This document shows, in pieces, positions 38,007-46,432 of a DNA stretch of 64,000 bases. Both the position numbers and the translations under genes were made by a program. Numbering within the stretch: position 1 is the stretch's first letter; each line of letters opens with the position of its first letter. Source of the DNA: Mycobacterium paraterrae (lineage in GTDB: Bacteria; Actinomycetota; Actinomycetes; Mycobacteriales; Mycobacteriaceae); contig NZ_CP092488.2 in assembly GCF_022430545.2 (NCBI RefSeq), positions 2,542,001 to 2,606,000 on the forward strand. The letters are read 5' to 3'. Below the pieces are notes generated by a model, which was given only the letters and a program-made list of their open reading frames with translations, was not told the DNA's origin and did no database searches.

Positions 38007-40622
38007 GTGCGGTTGACCTGGCCGCTGACCGGCCGCTCACACGAACAGCGACTCATCGAAGCCGCTGTGTTCGACTCGGACTCGTCCGGGATCGTGCTGT
38101 GCGGGGCGGCCGGCGTGGGTAAAAGCCGGGTCGCGCGCGAGGCCCTGAATTCCGCGGCCTCGAGGGGGCATGAGACCCGCTGGGTCATCGGTACGTCGTC
38201 GGCCCGGTCGATTCCGCTGGGCGCGCTGGCGGCCTGGGCTGAGCCCGCCGAGAAGGACAACCTCGAATTGGTCCGTCGCGCGATCGCAGCGCTGACGTCC
38301 TCGGCTCCCGGCGCCGGGGTTGTCCTCGGGGTCGACGACGCGACGCTGCTCGACGATTTGTCGACGTTCGTTGTGCACCAGATCATTCAGCGTCGTAGCG
38401 CAAAGGTGGTGCTCACCATTCGAGAGGGTGAGTCGATCCCGCCCGGGGTGCGCGAGTTGTGGGACCGTGGCGAACTCGACCGCCTCGACTTGCAACCGCT
38501 GTCGCAAGCCGAGACGACTGCTCTGGTCTCGGCGGCATTGGGCGGCCCGGTGGAGCGGCAGGCCGCCGAGCGACTGTGGATGCTGACGCAGGGAAATCCG
38601 CTATACCTGCGCAACATCGTCGAGCAGGAGCTCGGCGACGGTCGAATCGTCTCGCGCGACGGATGCTGGTTCTGGGACGGCGATCCGGTGCTGCCGCCCA
38701 ACCTGGTCGAGCTGATCGAGGGACGCATCGGGGGCCTGCCCAGCGCGGTCGGCGACGTGATCGACGCCCTGGCGGTCGGCGAGCCCATCGAACTCGCGGC
38801 GCTGAGCCGGATCACCACCGCGGATGCGGTCGAGCAGGCCGACATCCGCGGTCTCATCGCTCTCGACCAGGTCGGCGATCGGGTCGAAGTGCGATTGGCT
38901 CACCCGCTCTACGGGCAGGTGCGGCGAAAGCGAGCCGCCGCCACCCGGTTGCGGCGGTTGCGCGGCCAGGTGGCCACCGAGCTCGCCGTGCCGGATGATC
39001 GTGACGACATGCGGCTCGTGGTCCGGCGCGCCACGCTGAGCCTGGACTCCGATCTCGATCCCGACCCCGATCTCCTGGTGCGGGCGGCCCGTGGCGCCGT
39101 CTGGTTGTGGGAATTCCCGCTGGCCGATCGGTTCGCGGCAGCCGCAATTCGCGCGGGAGGTGCGGCCGACGCGAAACTCATTCGCGCGTACGCCTTTTCC
39201 TGCACTGGTCGTGGCCAGGATGCTGATGCGCTGCTCGCCGAGATGCAAACCGGCGAGCTGGCCGAGACGATGTACGGGCGGGCGGCCTTTCTGCGATCCA
39301 CCAACCGACTGTTCACACTGGCCGATCCAGACGGCGCGAAAACGCTCATCGACGAAGCGGCACACCACGCGGGACCACGGGCCCGCAGCTGTATCGACGC
39401 ATTCCTCACGGTCTACTGGGCGGCGATGGGCAAGCCACACGCGGCCATCGAGGCGGCGGAGACATTCACATGGAACGAGCTGCCCGACCTCGTCGCCCAG
39501 CGCGTTACCGCCTGGGCGCTCGCCGTCGCGCTGGGCGAAGTGGGCCGCACCGCCGAGGCCGTCGCCGCGGCTCAGGCCGGTTACCCCGTCCCGATACGCT
39601 CGTTCGTCATCATCACCGACGCCCACATCGGCGCGCTGCTTCTCGCAGGCCGGATCCTCGACGCGGGTGAGCCGGCGGAGACTATCCGACAGCGCCAAAT
39701 TGAGTTCCGCGCCTTTCAGTTTTTCCAGGTGGGCACGCTGGCGGTGGGCAGGGCGGCGTTGGGTGCTGGGCGAGTCGACGCCGCGGTCGCCCAACTCAGC
39801 CAGGCCATGGACAAGGTTCACACTTCGAACGACTGGAGTTACCGCTGCCGTCTGGCGCTCACGACGGCGCTTGCCATGCGCGGCGACGTCGGCGAGGCGG
39901 CCGCCTGCCTCGGCGACCTCGAAGCGCGACGCCATCCGGGCTGGCGTTATCTCGACTACGAGCACGCGATCGCGAGGGCGTGGGTGGCGGGCGGTCAGGG
40001 TGCTGTCAGCGAGGCAATCGCACTGTCCCTGGCCGCCGCCGAAACAGCAAGAGGCAATGGGCAATTGGCTCCCGAAGTGATGTGCCTGCAGACCGCCACG
40101 CAGTTCGGCGATCGGTCCTGCGGGCCACGGTTGCGGGAGCTTGCCACGCTCGTCGAAGGTCCGCGAGCCGCCGTCGCGGCCCGGTTCGCCGAAGCGTTGC
40201 ACGACGGCGATGCTGCCGAATTATCTGCCGTATCAGCCGAATTCGAGAGGCTGGGCGACCTGGTCGCCGCCGTCGATGCGGCCGCGCACGCGGCGATCAC
40301 CTACCGGCATCACGATCGGCGCGGGTCGGCGCTGGGTTGCTCGGCACGCGCCGAGGCGTTGGCGGAGCAATGCGGCGGCGCCCGGACCCCGACGCTGCGC
40401 AAGGCTGTCGAACGGCTGCCGTTCACCGACCGTGAGCGTGAAATCGTGATGCTCATCGGAGAAGGTTTGTCGAACCGCGACATAGCGCAGCGGCTGACGC
40501 TGTCGGTCCGGACGGTCGAGAGCCACATCTACAAGGCGATGGCCAAGACCGGCACGCCCAACCGCGACGAGCTGGCGGCGCTGTTGCCGCGACTCCGTCA
40601 TGGCTCGCATCAGCTCAGCTGA
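38007..40622 (+). CDS. LAL-type LuxR regulator (AAA/STAND ATPase with C-terminal HTH)
   Basis: 871 aa, GTG start. Walker A is GAAGVGKSR (residues 34-42) and Walker B is GVVLGVDDATLLD near residue 107. A long helical-repeat (TPR-like) middle section, about 300-780, follows. The C-terminal LuxR helix-turn-helix is FTDREREIVMLIGEGLSNRDIAQRLTLSVRTVESH. Such proteins sense small molecules and switch on nearby metabolic genes. The divergent P450 is the likely target. It overlaps a degenerate minus-strand gene by 13 bp at the 3' end. Confidence 0.92.
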   Translation: MRLTWPLTGRSHEQRLIEAAVFDSDSSGIVLCGAAGVGKSRVAREALNSAASRGHETRWVIGTSSARSIPLGALAAWAEPAEKDNLELVRRAIAALTSSAPGAGVVLGVDDATLLDDLSTFVVHQIIQRRSAKVVLTIREGESIPPGVRELWDRGELDRLDLQPLSQAETTALVSAALGGPVERQAAERLWMLTQGNPLYLRNIVEQELGDGRIVSRDGCWFWDGDPVLPPNLVELIEGRIGGLPSAVGDVIDALAVGEPIELAALSRITTADAVEQADIRGLIALDQVGDRVEVRLAHPLYGQVRRKRAAATRLRRLRGQVATELAVPDDRDDMRLVVRRATLSLDSDLDPDPDLLVRAARGAVWLWEFPLADRFAAAAIRAGGAADAKLIRAYAFSCTGRGQDADALLAEMQTGELAETMYGRAAFLRSTNRLFTLADPDGAKTLIDEAAHHAGPRARSCIDAFLTVYWAAMGKPHAAIEAAETFTWNELPDLVAQRVTAWALAVALGEVGRTAEAVAAAQAGYPVPIRSFVIITDAHIGALLLAGRILDAGEPAETIRQRQIEFRAFQFFQVGTLAVGRAALGAGRVDAAVAQLSQAMDKVHTSNDWSYRCRLALTTALAMRGDVGEAAACLGDLEARRHPGWRYLDYEHAIARAWVAGGQGAVSEAIALSLAAAETARGNGQLAPEVMCLQTATQFGDRSCGPRLRELATLVEGPRAAVAARFAEALHDGDAAELSAVSAEFERLGDLVAAVDAAAHAAITYRHHDRRGSALGCSARAEALAEQCGGARTPTLRKAVERLPFTDREREIVMLIGEGLSNRDIAQRLTLSVRTVESHIYKAMAKTGTPNRDELAALLPRLRHGSHQLS

Positions 40623-41018
40623 GCCGTCACCGCGGCCGCGTCCAGCCAGATGTTCTCCCGGCTGATCAGGCCGTCGCGAAACTCGAACACATGCATCATC
40701 GCCGAAACTGATCCGTCGTCCGTTGCCGGGAAGTCCGAGCAGTGACCCGATGACGGTGCCGGTCATGAGCTGTTCGAGGACCATCGCGTCGGCGGCGAAG
40801 AACTGCCGCAGCACATCCCAGCCCTCGCTGCGGAAGTTGGCCGTGAGGTAGGCATAGAAGTCGCGTGCCGCGGGCTTGCCACGACTGGGGCTGCCGGGAA
40901 ACCCGACGACGTCGTGCTCGATGTCGTCGGTGTACACGGCCACCGCGCCGTCGAGATCGCCGCAATTCTCGGCTGCCATGTGCCTGTCGACCAGCCCCTG
41001 CATCCGGCTGCTGTCCAT
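40610..41018 (-). pseudogene. SnoaL-like protein gene with a frameshift
   Basis: From the ATG at 41018 the product reads as a SnoaL-like polyketide cyclase/NTF2 protein (MQGLVDRHMAAENCGDLDGA; later LLGLPGNGRRISF). Right after GRRISF, near 40710, the frame turns into unrelated residues. The expected continuation MMHVFEFRDGLISREN and IWLDAAAVTAQLS is present in another frame and stops at 40610. One extra base (or two lost) near 40707-40712 explains this. A sequencing error is possible. The intact product would be about 135 aa. Confidence 0.8.
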
Positions 41019-41131
41019 CTGTAGGTGGTATCACGCCGCAACGCGGCGGAATATCAGTACCGCGCCACTGACGTCGACTGATCCCCCGCGATTGACGATT
41101 CCAGTAACGGATCGCAGCACGGAGGATTGAA

Positions 41132-41425
41132 ATGGTCACCGACAACCCGGCCGTCATCACCCCCGACGAGGCCCAGGAGCGCCTGGTCTCCCCGGCACCC
41201 GTCCTGATCAGTGAGCACGAGGTCGCGCTCGCCACGGCGATCGCCCTGCAGGGACGACCGCCGGCCCGGCGCCGGTGGATCGGCGCCACGCACGGGCTGC
41301 TTGTCGCCGTCCGGCGTTCGTTGGCCGCGCCGGCGCGTGACGACCGTGGCGCCCGGCGCGAGTACCCCAAGCACTACGCGTTCTTGGAAGGTGCCTGCAT
41401 GGCGCGCGAAATGCAGCGTCTGTGA
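41132..41425 (+). CDS. Small hypothetical protein
   Basis: 97 aa, ATG with CGGAGGA about 6 nt upstream. No family recognised. The sequence has an N-terminal PAVITPDEAQERLVSPAPV, a basic central part (QGRPPARRRWIGA; VRRSLAAPARDDRGARRE), and a helical C-terminus HYAFLEGACMAREMQ with one Cys. It reads like a small DNA- or RNA-binding or regulatory protein only in charge, which is weak evidence. It lies alone between the degenerate SnoaL gene and a hairpin repeat. Confidence 0.6.
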   Translation: MVTDNPAVITPDEAQERLVSPAPVLISEHEVALATAIALQGRPPARRRWIGATHGLLVAVRRSLAAPARDDRGARREYPKHYAFLEGACMAREMQRL

Positions 41426-41461
41426 CACCGCACGGATCGCTCGGCTGACGACTCGCTCCCT

Positions 41462-41509
41462 CGGCGGGCATTCTTCCGGGACCGGGAATTCCCGGAAGGA
41501 TGCCCGCCG
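41462..41509. repeat. Long near-perfect hairpin, related to the one at 36565
   Basis: CGGCGGGCAT (41462-41471) pairs with ATGCCCGCCG (41500-41509). Inside it, CTTCCGGG (41473-41480) pairs with CCCGGAAG (41491-41498), with a single T-G wobble between the two segments and the loop ACCGGGAATT. That is 18 Watson-Crick pairs in 48 nt. Located between two plus-strand genes, so terminator function is less obvious than for its partner. Confidence 0.85.
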
Positions 41510-41542
41510 GCGCGCCTGGTCCATAGGGCAGGATCAGCAATC

Positions 41543-42673
41543 ATGGATCGGGTCTGGGTCAACCGGGCGGTCAGCGCGGAGGCCGCTGTCGCTGATCGGC
41601 ATCTGAAGAAACTGTGGGGGCTGCCCGGCACCCAACTGGGTGTCGTGGGCTGGCCCGCCACCCGCCGCGACAAATGGTTCGGCGGCTGGCACTACTGGTG
41701 GCAGGCGCACCTGCTGGACTGCCTGGTCGACGCGCAGCAGCGTGACCCGCAGCCTGAGCGGCGCGTCAAAATCGAGCGACAGATCCGCGCACACCGGCTG
41801 CGCAACAACGGATCCTGGGTCAACAACTACTACGACGACATGGCGTGGCTGGCCCTGTCGCTGGAACGGGCGGCGCGCATCGCGGGCGTCGATCGCGAGC
41901 GCGCCCTACGCAAGCTCAACGATCAACTGGTCAACGCGTGGGTGCCCGAGGACGGCGGCGGCATCCCGTGGCGCAAGCAGGACCAGTTCTTCAACGCCCC
42001 GGCCAACGGGCCGGCCGGAATCTTCCTGGCGCGCTACGGCGACCGATTGCGGCGAGCCCAGCAGATGGCCGACTGGATCGACGAAACGCTGATCGATCCC
42101 GAGACGCACCTGGTGTTCGACGGCATCAAGGCGGGCTCGTTGGTGCGCGCGCAATACACCTACTGCCAGGGCGTGGTGCTCGGCCTGGAGACCGAATTGG
42201 CCGCCCGCACCCGCGACGACCGGCACGCCCCCAGGGTGCATCGCCTGGTCGCCGCGCTCGACGAGCACATGGCGTCGGGCGGGGTGATCCGCGGCGCGGG
42301 CGGCGGTGACGGCGGGCTGTTCTCCGGCATCACCGCCCGCTACCTGGCGCTGGTCGTCACCACCTTGCCCGGCGATAGCCCCGACGACGTCAAGGCGCGC
42401 GACACCGCCCGCCATATCGTGCTCACCTCGGCCCAGTCGGCGTGGGACAACCGCCAGACCGTGCAGGGGCTTCCGTTGTTCGGGCCGTTCTGGGATCGAC
42501 CTGCCGACCTGCCGACGGCCGCGGGTGAGCAGGCCCAGTTCGTGGCCGGCGCCGTCAACGAGTCCGAAATCCCCGAGCGTGACCTGTCGGTTCAGCTGTC
42601 CGGTTGGATGCTGATGGAGGCCGCGCACGCCGTGACCGTCGCCGGAGAAAACGAAGGGACCAGCAATGAGTAA
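41543..42673 (+). CDS. Glycoside hydrolase family 76-like protein (Rv0365c-like)
   Basis: 376 aa, ATG start. The alpha6/alpha6-barrel of GH76 alpha-1,6-mannanases is suggested by GGWHYWWQAHLLDCLVDA and the adjacent Asp pair in NNYYDDMAWLAL, the catalytic signature of that family; GIPWRKQDQFFNAPANGPAGIFL and YTYCQGVVLGLETEL continue it. There is no signal peptide, so it would act inside the cell, perhaps on mannan-type lipoglycan precursors or fragments. The length equals Rv0365c (376 aa). It overlaps the CoA-transferase gene by 8 nt. Confidence 0.8.
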   Translation: MDRVWVNRAVSAEAAVADRHLKKLWGLPGTQLGVVGWPATRRDKWFGGWHYWWQAHLLDCLVDAQQRDPQPERRVKIERQIRAHRLRNNGSWVNNYYDDMAWLALSLERAARIAGVDRERALRKLNDQLVNAWVPEDGGGIPWRKQDQFFNAPANGPAGIFLARYGDRLRRAQQMADWIDETLIDPETHLVFDGIKAGSLVRAQYTYCQGVVLGLETELAARTRDDRHAPRVHRLVAALDEHMASGGVIRGAGGGDGGLFSGITARYLALVVTTLPGDSPDDVKARDTARHIVLTSAQSAWDNRQTVQGLPLFGPFWDRPADLPTAAGEQAQFVAGAVNESEIPERDLSVQLSGWMLMEAAHAVTVAGENEGTSNE

Positions 42674-44015
42674 AGTCCACGCCGACGCCGAGTCGGCGCT
42701 GCACGGCCTGTTGAAGGACGGGATCACGATTGCCGCAGGCGGTTTCGGCCTGTGCGGGATTCCCGAGAACCTGATCCGGGCCCTGGTGGACAGCGGCGTC
42801 AAGGACCTGACCATCGTCGGGAACAACGCCGGCGTCGACGATTTCGGGATGGGTCTGCTGCTCAAGGCGCGGCAGGTGACCAAAGTGATCGCCTCCTACG
42901 TCGGCGAGAACAAGGAGTTCGAGCGCCAGGTGCTGGCCGGTGAACTCGACCTGGTGCTGACCCCGCAGGGCACGCTGGCGGAGAAGTTGCGCGCCGGCGG
43001 CGCGGGCATTCCCGGCTTCTACACCCGCACGGCGTTCGGCACCAACCTCGCCGAAGGTAAGGACACCCGCGTCTTCGACGGCACGGAATACGTTCTGGAA
43101 GAAGGCATTCGGGCCGACGTGGCGATCGTCAAGGCGTGGAAGGGAGACAAAGCGGGCAACCTGATCTATCGCAAGACGGCCCGCAACTTCAACCCGATGA
43201 TCGCCACCTGTGGCGCGGTGACCATCGCCGAGGTCGAGGAACTCGTCGAGGTCGGCGAACTGGACCCCGACCAGGTCCACACCCCCGGTATCTACATCGA
43301 CCGCATCATCGAGGGCCCCGGCTACGAGAAGCGCATCGAGTTCCGCACCACCAGCGGTGGCGCTACGGCCAAGAAAGACAGCCCGATTCGTGAAGTGATG
43401 GCCCGGCGTGCTGCCAAGGAACTGCGCGACGGCTACTACGTCAACCTCGGTATCGGCATTCCGACGTTGGTGGCCAACTACATTCCCGACGACATCACGG
43501 TCACCCTGCAGTCCGAGAACGGGCTGCTCGGCATCGGTGCGTACCCGTCCGAGGACGCCGTCGACCCCGACCTCGTCAACGCGGGCAAACAGACCGTCAC
43601 CAGCCTGCCCGGGTCGAGCTTCTTCAGCAGCGCCGACTCCTTCGCGATGATCCGCGGCGGCCACATCGACCTGTCCATCCTGGGCGGCCTCGAGGTCGCC
43701 GAAAACGGTGACCTGGCCAACTGGATGGTGCCCGGCAAGATGGTCAAGGGGCCGGGCGGCGCAATGGATTTGGTGTCCGGCGTCAAACGCGTGATCGTCG
43801 TGATGGACCACACCGCCAAGGACGGCAGCCCGAAAATCCTCAAGCAGTGCACGCTGCCGATCACCGGCAAGGCCGTAGTGGACATGATCATCACCGACCT
43901 GTGTGTCTTCGAGGTCGTACCCGAGCGCGGCCTGACGCTGGTCGAGTTGCACCCCGGCGTCACCGTCGCCGACGTCCGGGCCAAGACCGGATGCGATTTC
44001 ACGGTAGCCGTCTGA
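42666..44015 (+). CDS. Fused 3-oxoacid CoA-transferase (SCOT-type, A+B subunits)
   Basis: 449 aa. Residues 1-235 are the A-type half (TIAAGGFGLCGIPENLI, NAGVDDFGMGLLLKARQVTK), and about 240-449 the B-type half (ARRAAKELRDGYYVNLGIGIPT). The catalytic Glu is E284 in LQSENGLLGIG. It exchanges CoA between succinyl-CoA and acetoacetate or similar acids. M. tuberculosis has separate scoA and scoB subunits elsewhere, so the one-chain form here is of interest. Translation is probably coupled to the GH76-like gene (8-nt overlap). Physiological acid unknown. Confidence 0.9.
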   Translation: MSKVHADAESALHGLLKDGITIAAGGFGLCGIPENLIRALVDSGVKDLTIVGNNAGVDDFGMGLLLKARQVTKVIASYVGENKEFERQVLAGELDLVLTPQGTLAEKLRAGGAGIPGFYTRTAFGTNLAEGKDTRVFDGTEYVLEEGIRADVAIVKAWKGDKAGNLIYRKTARNFNPMIATCGAVTIAEVEELVEVGELDPDQVHTPGIYIDRIIEGPGYEKRIEFRTTSGGATAKKDSPIREVMARRAAKELRDGYYVNLGIGIPTLVANYIPDDITVTLQSENGLLGIGAYPSEDAVDPDLVNAGKQTVTSLPGSSFFSSADSFAMIRGGHIDLSILGGLEVAENGDLANWMVPGKMVKGPGGAMDLVSGVKRVIVVMDHTAKDGSPKILKQCTLPITGKAVVDMIITDLCVFEVVPERGLTLVELHPGVTVADVRAKTGCDFTVAV

Positions 44016-44038
44016 GCGCGCAACCGTATCGTGGAGGA

Positions 44039-44536
44039 ATGACTACCCGACGCAATGTCCTATTCGGCGCCGCATTCGGTGTGCTTGCCGGTGCGGGCGC
44101 GATCAGCGCGTTCACTGCGACGGGGGCGCCGAACGGGCCGGCCAAGACGTTCGAGGTGAACCACACTGACGACGAGTGGCGCCGCCTGCTGTCACCGGCG
44201 GCCTACGAGGTGCTTCGCAACGCCGGCACCGAACGGCCCTACAGCAGCCAGCTCAACGACGAGCACCGGTCCGGCACGTTCGGGTGCGCCGGATGCGGGC
44301 AGGCGCTGTTCTCGTCGACGACCAAGTTCGACAGCGGCACCGGCTGGCCGAGCTTCTACAAGGCCATCGACAACGCCGTCATCGAACGGCAGGACAGCAC
44401 GATGGGCATGTCGCGCACCGAAGTGTTGTGTAGCCGCTGCGGGGGGCACCTCGGCCATGTTTTCGACGACGGACCGCCGCCGACCGGGCTGCGCTACTGC
44501 ATGAACGGCGTCGCGATGGGCTTTACCGCCGCCTAA
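44039..44536 (+). CDS. msrB: Tat-exported methionine-R-sulfoxide reductase
   Basis: 165 aa from the ATG at 44039 (GTGGAGGA upstream). Residues 1-30 read MTTRRNVLFGAAFGVLAGAG, a twin-arginine signal; the MsrB domain follows. The zinc cysteines CAGC and CSRC, the strand SGTGWPSFYKAI, and the catalytic Cys in RYCMNGVAMGF are present. It repairs R-methionine sulfoxide in exported proteins. Most bacterial MsrB are cytoplasmic, so the Tat signal is notable. Its stop overlaps the convergent dedA stop by 4 bp. Confidence 0.88.
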   Translation: MTTRRNVLFGAAFGVLAGAGAISAFTATGAPNGPAKTFEVNHTDDEWRRLLSPAAYEVLRNAGTERPYSSQLNDEHRSGTFGCAGCGQALFSSTTKFDSGTGWPSFYKAIDNAVIERQDSTMGMSRTEVLCSRCGGHLGHVFDDGPPPTGLRYCMNGVAMGFTAA

Positions 44537-45219
44537 TCGCCGACGGTCACTTTTTCGTCGTCCTTCTTGGCCGCCCTCTTGCGCCGCAAATACGCCCGGC
44601 CGGTGGCAACGAACGCCGGAATCATCGACACGAACAGGATCGCCAGGACGATCTTTTCCAGGTTCTGGTGGATAAACGGGATATTGCCTAGGAAGTAGCC
44701 CGCGGTCGTCACGCCGCCACCCCACAGGATGCCGCCGACCACGTCGAACGCCAGGTAGACGGGGTAGCGCATATAGGACACGCCGGCCACCACGGGTGTG
44801 AACGTCCGCACGAAGGGCATGAACCGGGCCAGGATGATCGCCGCAGGCCCGTATTTCTCGAAGAACGCGTGCGACTCGGTGACGTGGTGCTGCTTGAAGA
44901 AGCGCGAGTCTTCCTTCTTGAACAGCGCGGGCCCGATCCGGCGGCCGATGAAGTAGCCGGTCTGGTCTCCGGCGATCGCGGTCAGCGCCACCGCCGGCGC
45001 CAGCACCCAGATGTCGAGGGTGCCGTGAGCGGCCAGTAGACCACCGGTGAACAGCAATGACTCGCCGGGCAGCAGGGGGAACAGCAATCCGGTTTCCACG
45101 AAGACGATGCCCAGGATCGTCGGCAGTACCGCCGACGCGAACAGGCCCTGTGGGCCGATCCAGTACATCGGGTCGAGGATGTTGGGCATTGCCACCACCG
45201 TGGTGATCACGGTCTTCAA
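44533..45219 (-). CDS. DedA-family membrane protein
   Basis: 228 aa with about five helices. Signatures: FVETGLLFPLLPGESLLFTGG, the conserved GDQTGYFIGRRIG, and RFMPFVRTFTPVVAGVSYMRY with the functional Arg residues. DedA/VTT proteins recycle lipid carriers or act as proton-dependent scramblases in other bacteria; role here unproven. Corresponds to Rv0364 next to fba (Rv0363c). Divergent from fba with 92 bp between them. Confidence 0.9.
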   Translation of the reverse strand: MKTVITTVVAMPNILDPMYWIGPQGLFASAVLPTILGIVFVETGLLFPLLPGESLLFTGGLLAAHGTLDIWVLAPAVALTAIAGDQTGYFIGRRIGPALFKKEDSRFFKQHHVTESHAFFEKYGPAAIILARFMPFVRTFTPVVAGVSYMRYPVYLAFDVVGGILWGGGVTTAGYFLGNIPFIHQNLEKIVLAILFVSMIPAFVATGRAYLRRKRAAKKDDEKVTVGD

Positions 45220-45311
45220 GATACCGGCGGTTGAGCCCCGCTTTCACCGGGCGGGCTGCGAGAGCGTCGGGTGTGTTGCGATACTGGAACAACTCATCAG
45301 GAGGAGACCCC

Positions 45312-46346
45312 ATGCCGATCGCGACGCCGGACGTCTACGCCGAAATGCTGCAACGCGCCAAAAAGAACGAGTACGCGTTCCCGGCCATCAACTGCGTTGG
45401 CTCCGAATCCATCAATGCCGCCCTCAAGGGCTTCGCCGACGCGGGCAGCGACGGCATCATCCAGTTCTCCACTGGCGGAGCCGAATTCGGCTCCGGGCTC
45501 GGGGTCAAGGACATGGTCACCGGTGCCGTGGCGCTGGCCGAATTCGCCCACGTCGTCGCCGCGAAATACCCGATCAACGTGGCCCTGCACACCGACCACT
45601 GTCCAAAGGACAAGTTGGACACCTACGTGCGCCCGCTGCTGGCGATCTCCGCCGAGCGGGTGGCCGCCGGCAAGAACCCGCTGTTCCAGTCGCACATGTG
45701 GGACGGCTCGGCGGTGCCGATCGACGAAAACCTCGACATCGCGCAGGAGCTGCTCAAGCAGGCCGCGGCCGCCAAGATCGTCCTCGAAGTCGAGATCGGC
45801 GTGGTCGGCGGCGAGGAAGACGGCGTCGAGGCCGAGATCAACGACAAGCTCTACACCACGCCGGAGGACTTCGAGAAGACCATCGAGGCGCTGGGCCACG
45901 GCGAGCACGGCCACTATCTGCTGGCCGCCACGTTCGGCAATGTGCACGGTGTCTACAAGCCCGGCAACGTCAAGCTGCGCCCCGACATCCTGGCTCAGGG
46001 CCAGAAGGTGGCTGCCGCCAAGCTCGGTCTGGGCGATGACGCCAAGCCGTTCGACTTCGTGTTCCACGGCGGCTCCGGCTCGGCGAAGTCCGAAATCGAA
46101 GAGGCGCTGCGCTACGGCGTCGTGAAGATGAACGTCGACACCGACACCCAATACGCGTTTACCCGTCCGCTGGCGGCCCACATGTTCACCAACTACGACG
46201 GCGTGCTCAAGGTCGACGGCGAGGTCGGCAACAAGAAGGTCTACGACCCCCGCAGCTATCTCAAGAAGGCCGAGGGGTCGATGACCGAACGGGTGGTCGA
46301 GGCGTGCCAGGACCTGCACAGCGACGGCAAGTCGGTCTCCGGCTAG
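45312..46346 (+). CDS. fba: Class II fructose-bisphosphate aldolase
   Basis: 344 aa from the ATG at 45312 (AGGAGA upstream), equal to the M. tuberculosis enzyme. It is a zinc-dependent TIM barrel: HTDHCPKDKL with metal-ligand His, EVEIGVVGGEEDGVEAE, the second ligand HGVYKPGN, and FVFHGGSGSAKSEI with phosphate and Zn binding. It cleaves fructose-1,6-bisphosphate in glycolysis and runs backwards in gluconeogenesis, essential for growth on fatty acids. It converges on the Rv0361-like gene across a small repeat region. Confidence 0.97.
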   Translation: MPIATPDVYAEMLQRAKKNEYAFPAINCVGSESINAALKGFADAGSDGIIQFSTGGAEFGSGLGVKDMVTGAVALAEFAHVVAAKYPINVALHTDHCPKDKLDTYVRPLLAISAERVAAGKNPLFQSHMWDGSAVPIDENLDIAQELLKQAAAAKIVLEVEIGVVGGEEDGVEAEINDKLYTTPEDFEKTIEALGHGEHGHYLLAATFGNVHGVYKPGNVKLRPDILAQGQKVAAAKLGLGDDAKPFDFVFHGGSGSAKSEIEEALRYGVVKMNVDTDTQYAFTRPLAAHMFTNYDGVLKVDGEVGNKKVYDPRSYLKKAEGSMTERVVEACQDLHSDGKSVSG

Positions 46347-46363
46347 CTGCGGCTGGCCTCGAT

Positions 46364-46416
46364 TGTGAAGCCACCTTCACGTTCGACGCCCAGTGTGAAG
46401 CTAACGTCACGCTCGA
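46364..46416. repeat. Two 23-bp direct repeats with palindromic core after fba
   Basis: Two related 23-bp units at 46364-46386 and 46394-46416 (30-bp period) differ at a few positions. The first has a perfect GTGAAG-CCAC-CTTCAC inverted repeat; the second keeps GTGA...TCAC only. They sit between the convergent fba and Rv0361-like genes and may help terminate both. They may also be remnants of a mycobacterial intergenic repeat. Confidence 0.7.
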
Positions 46417-46432
46417 GCGGGCTTAAATCCCG

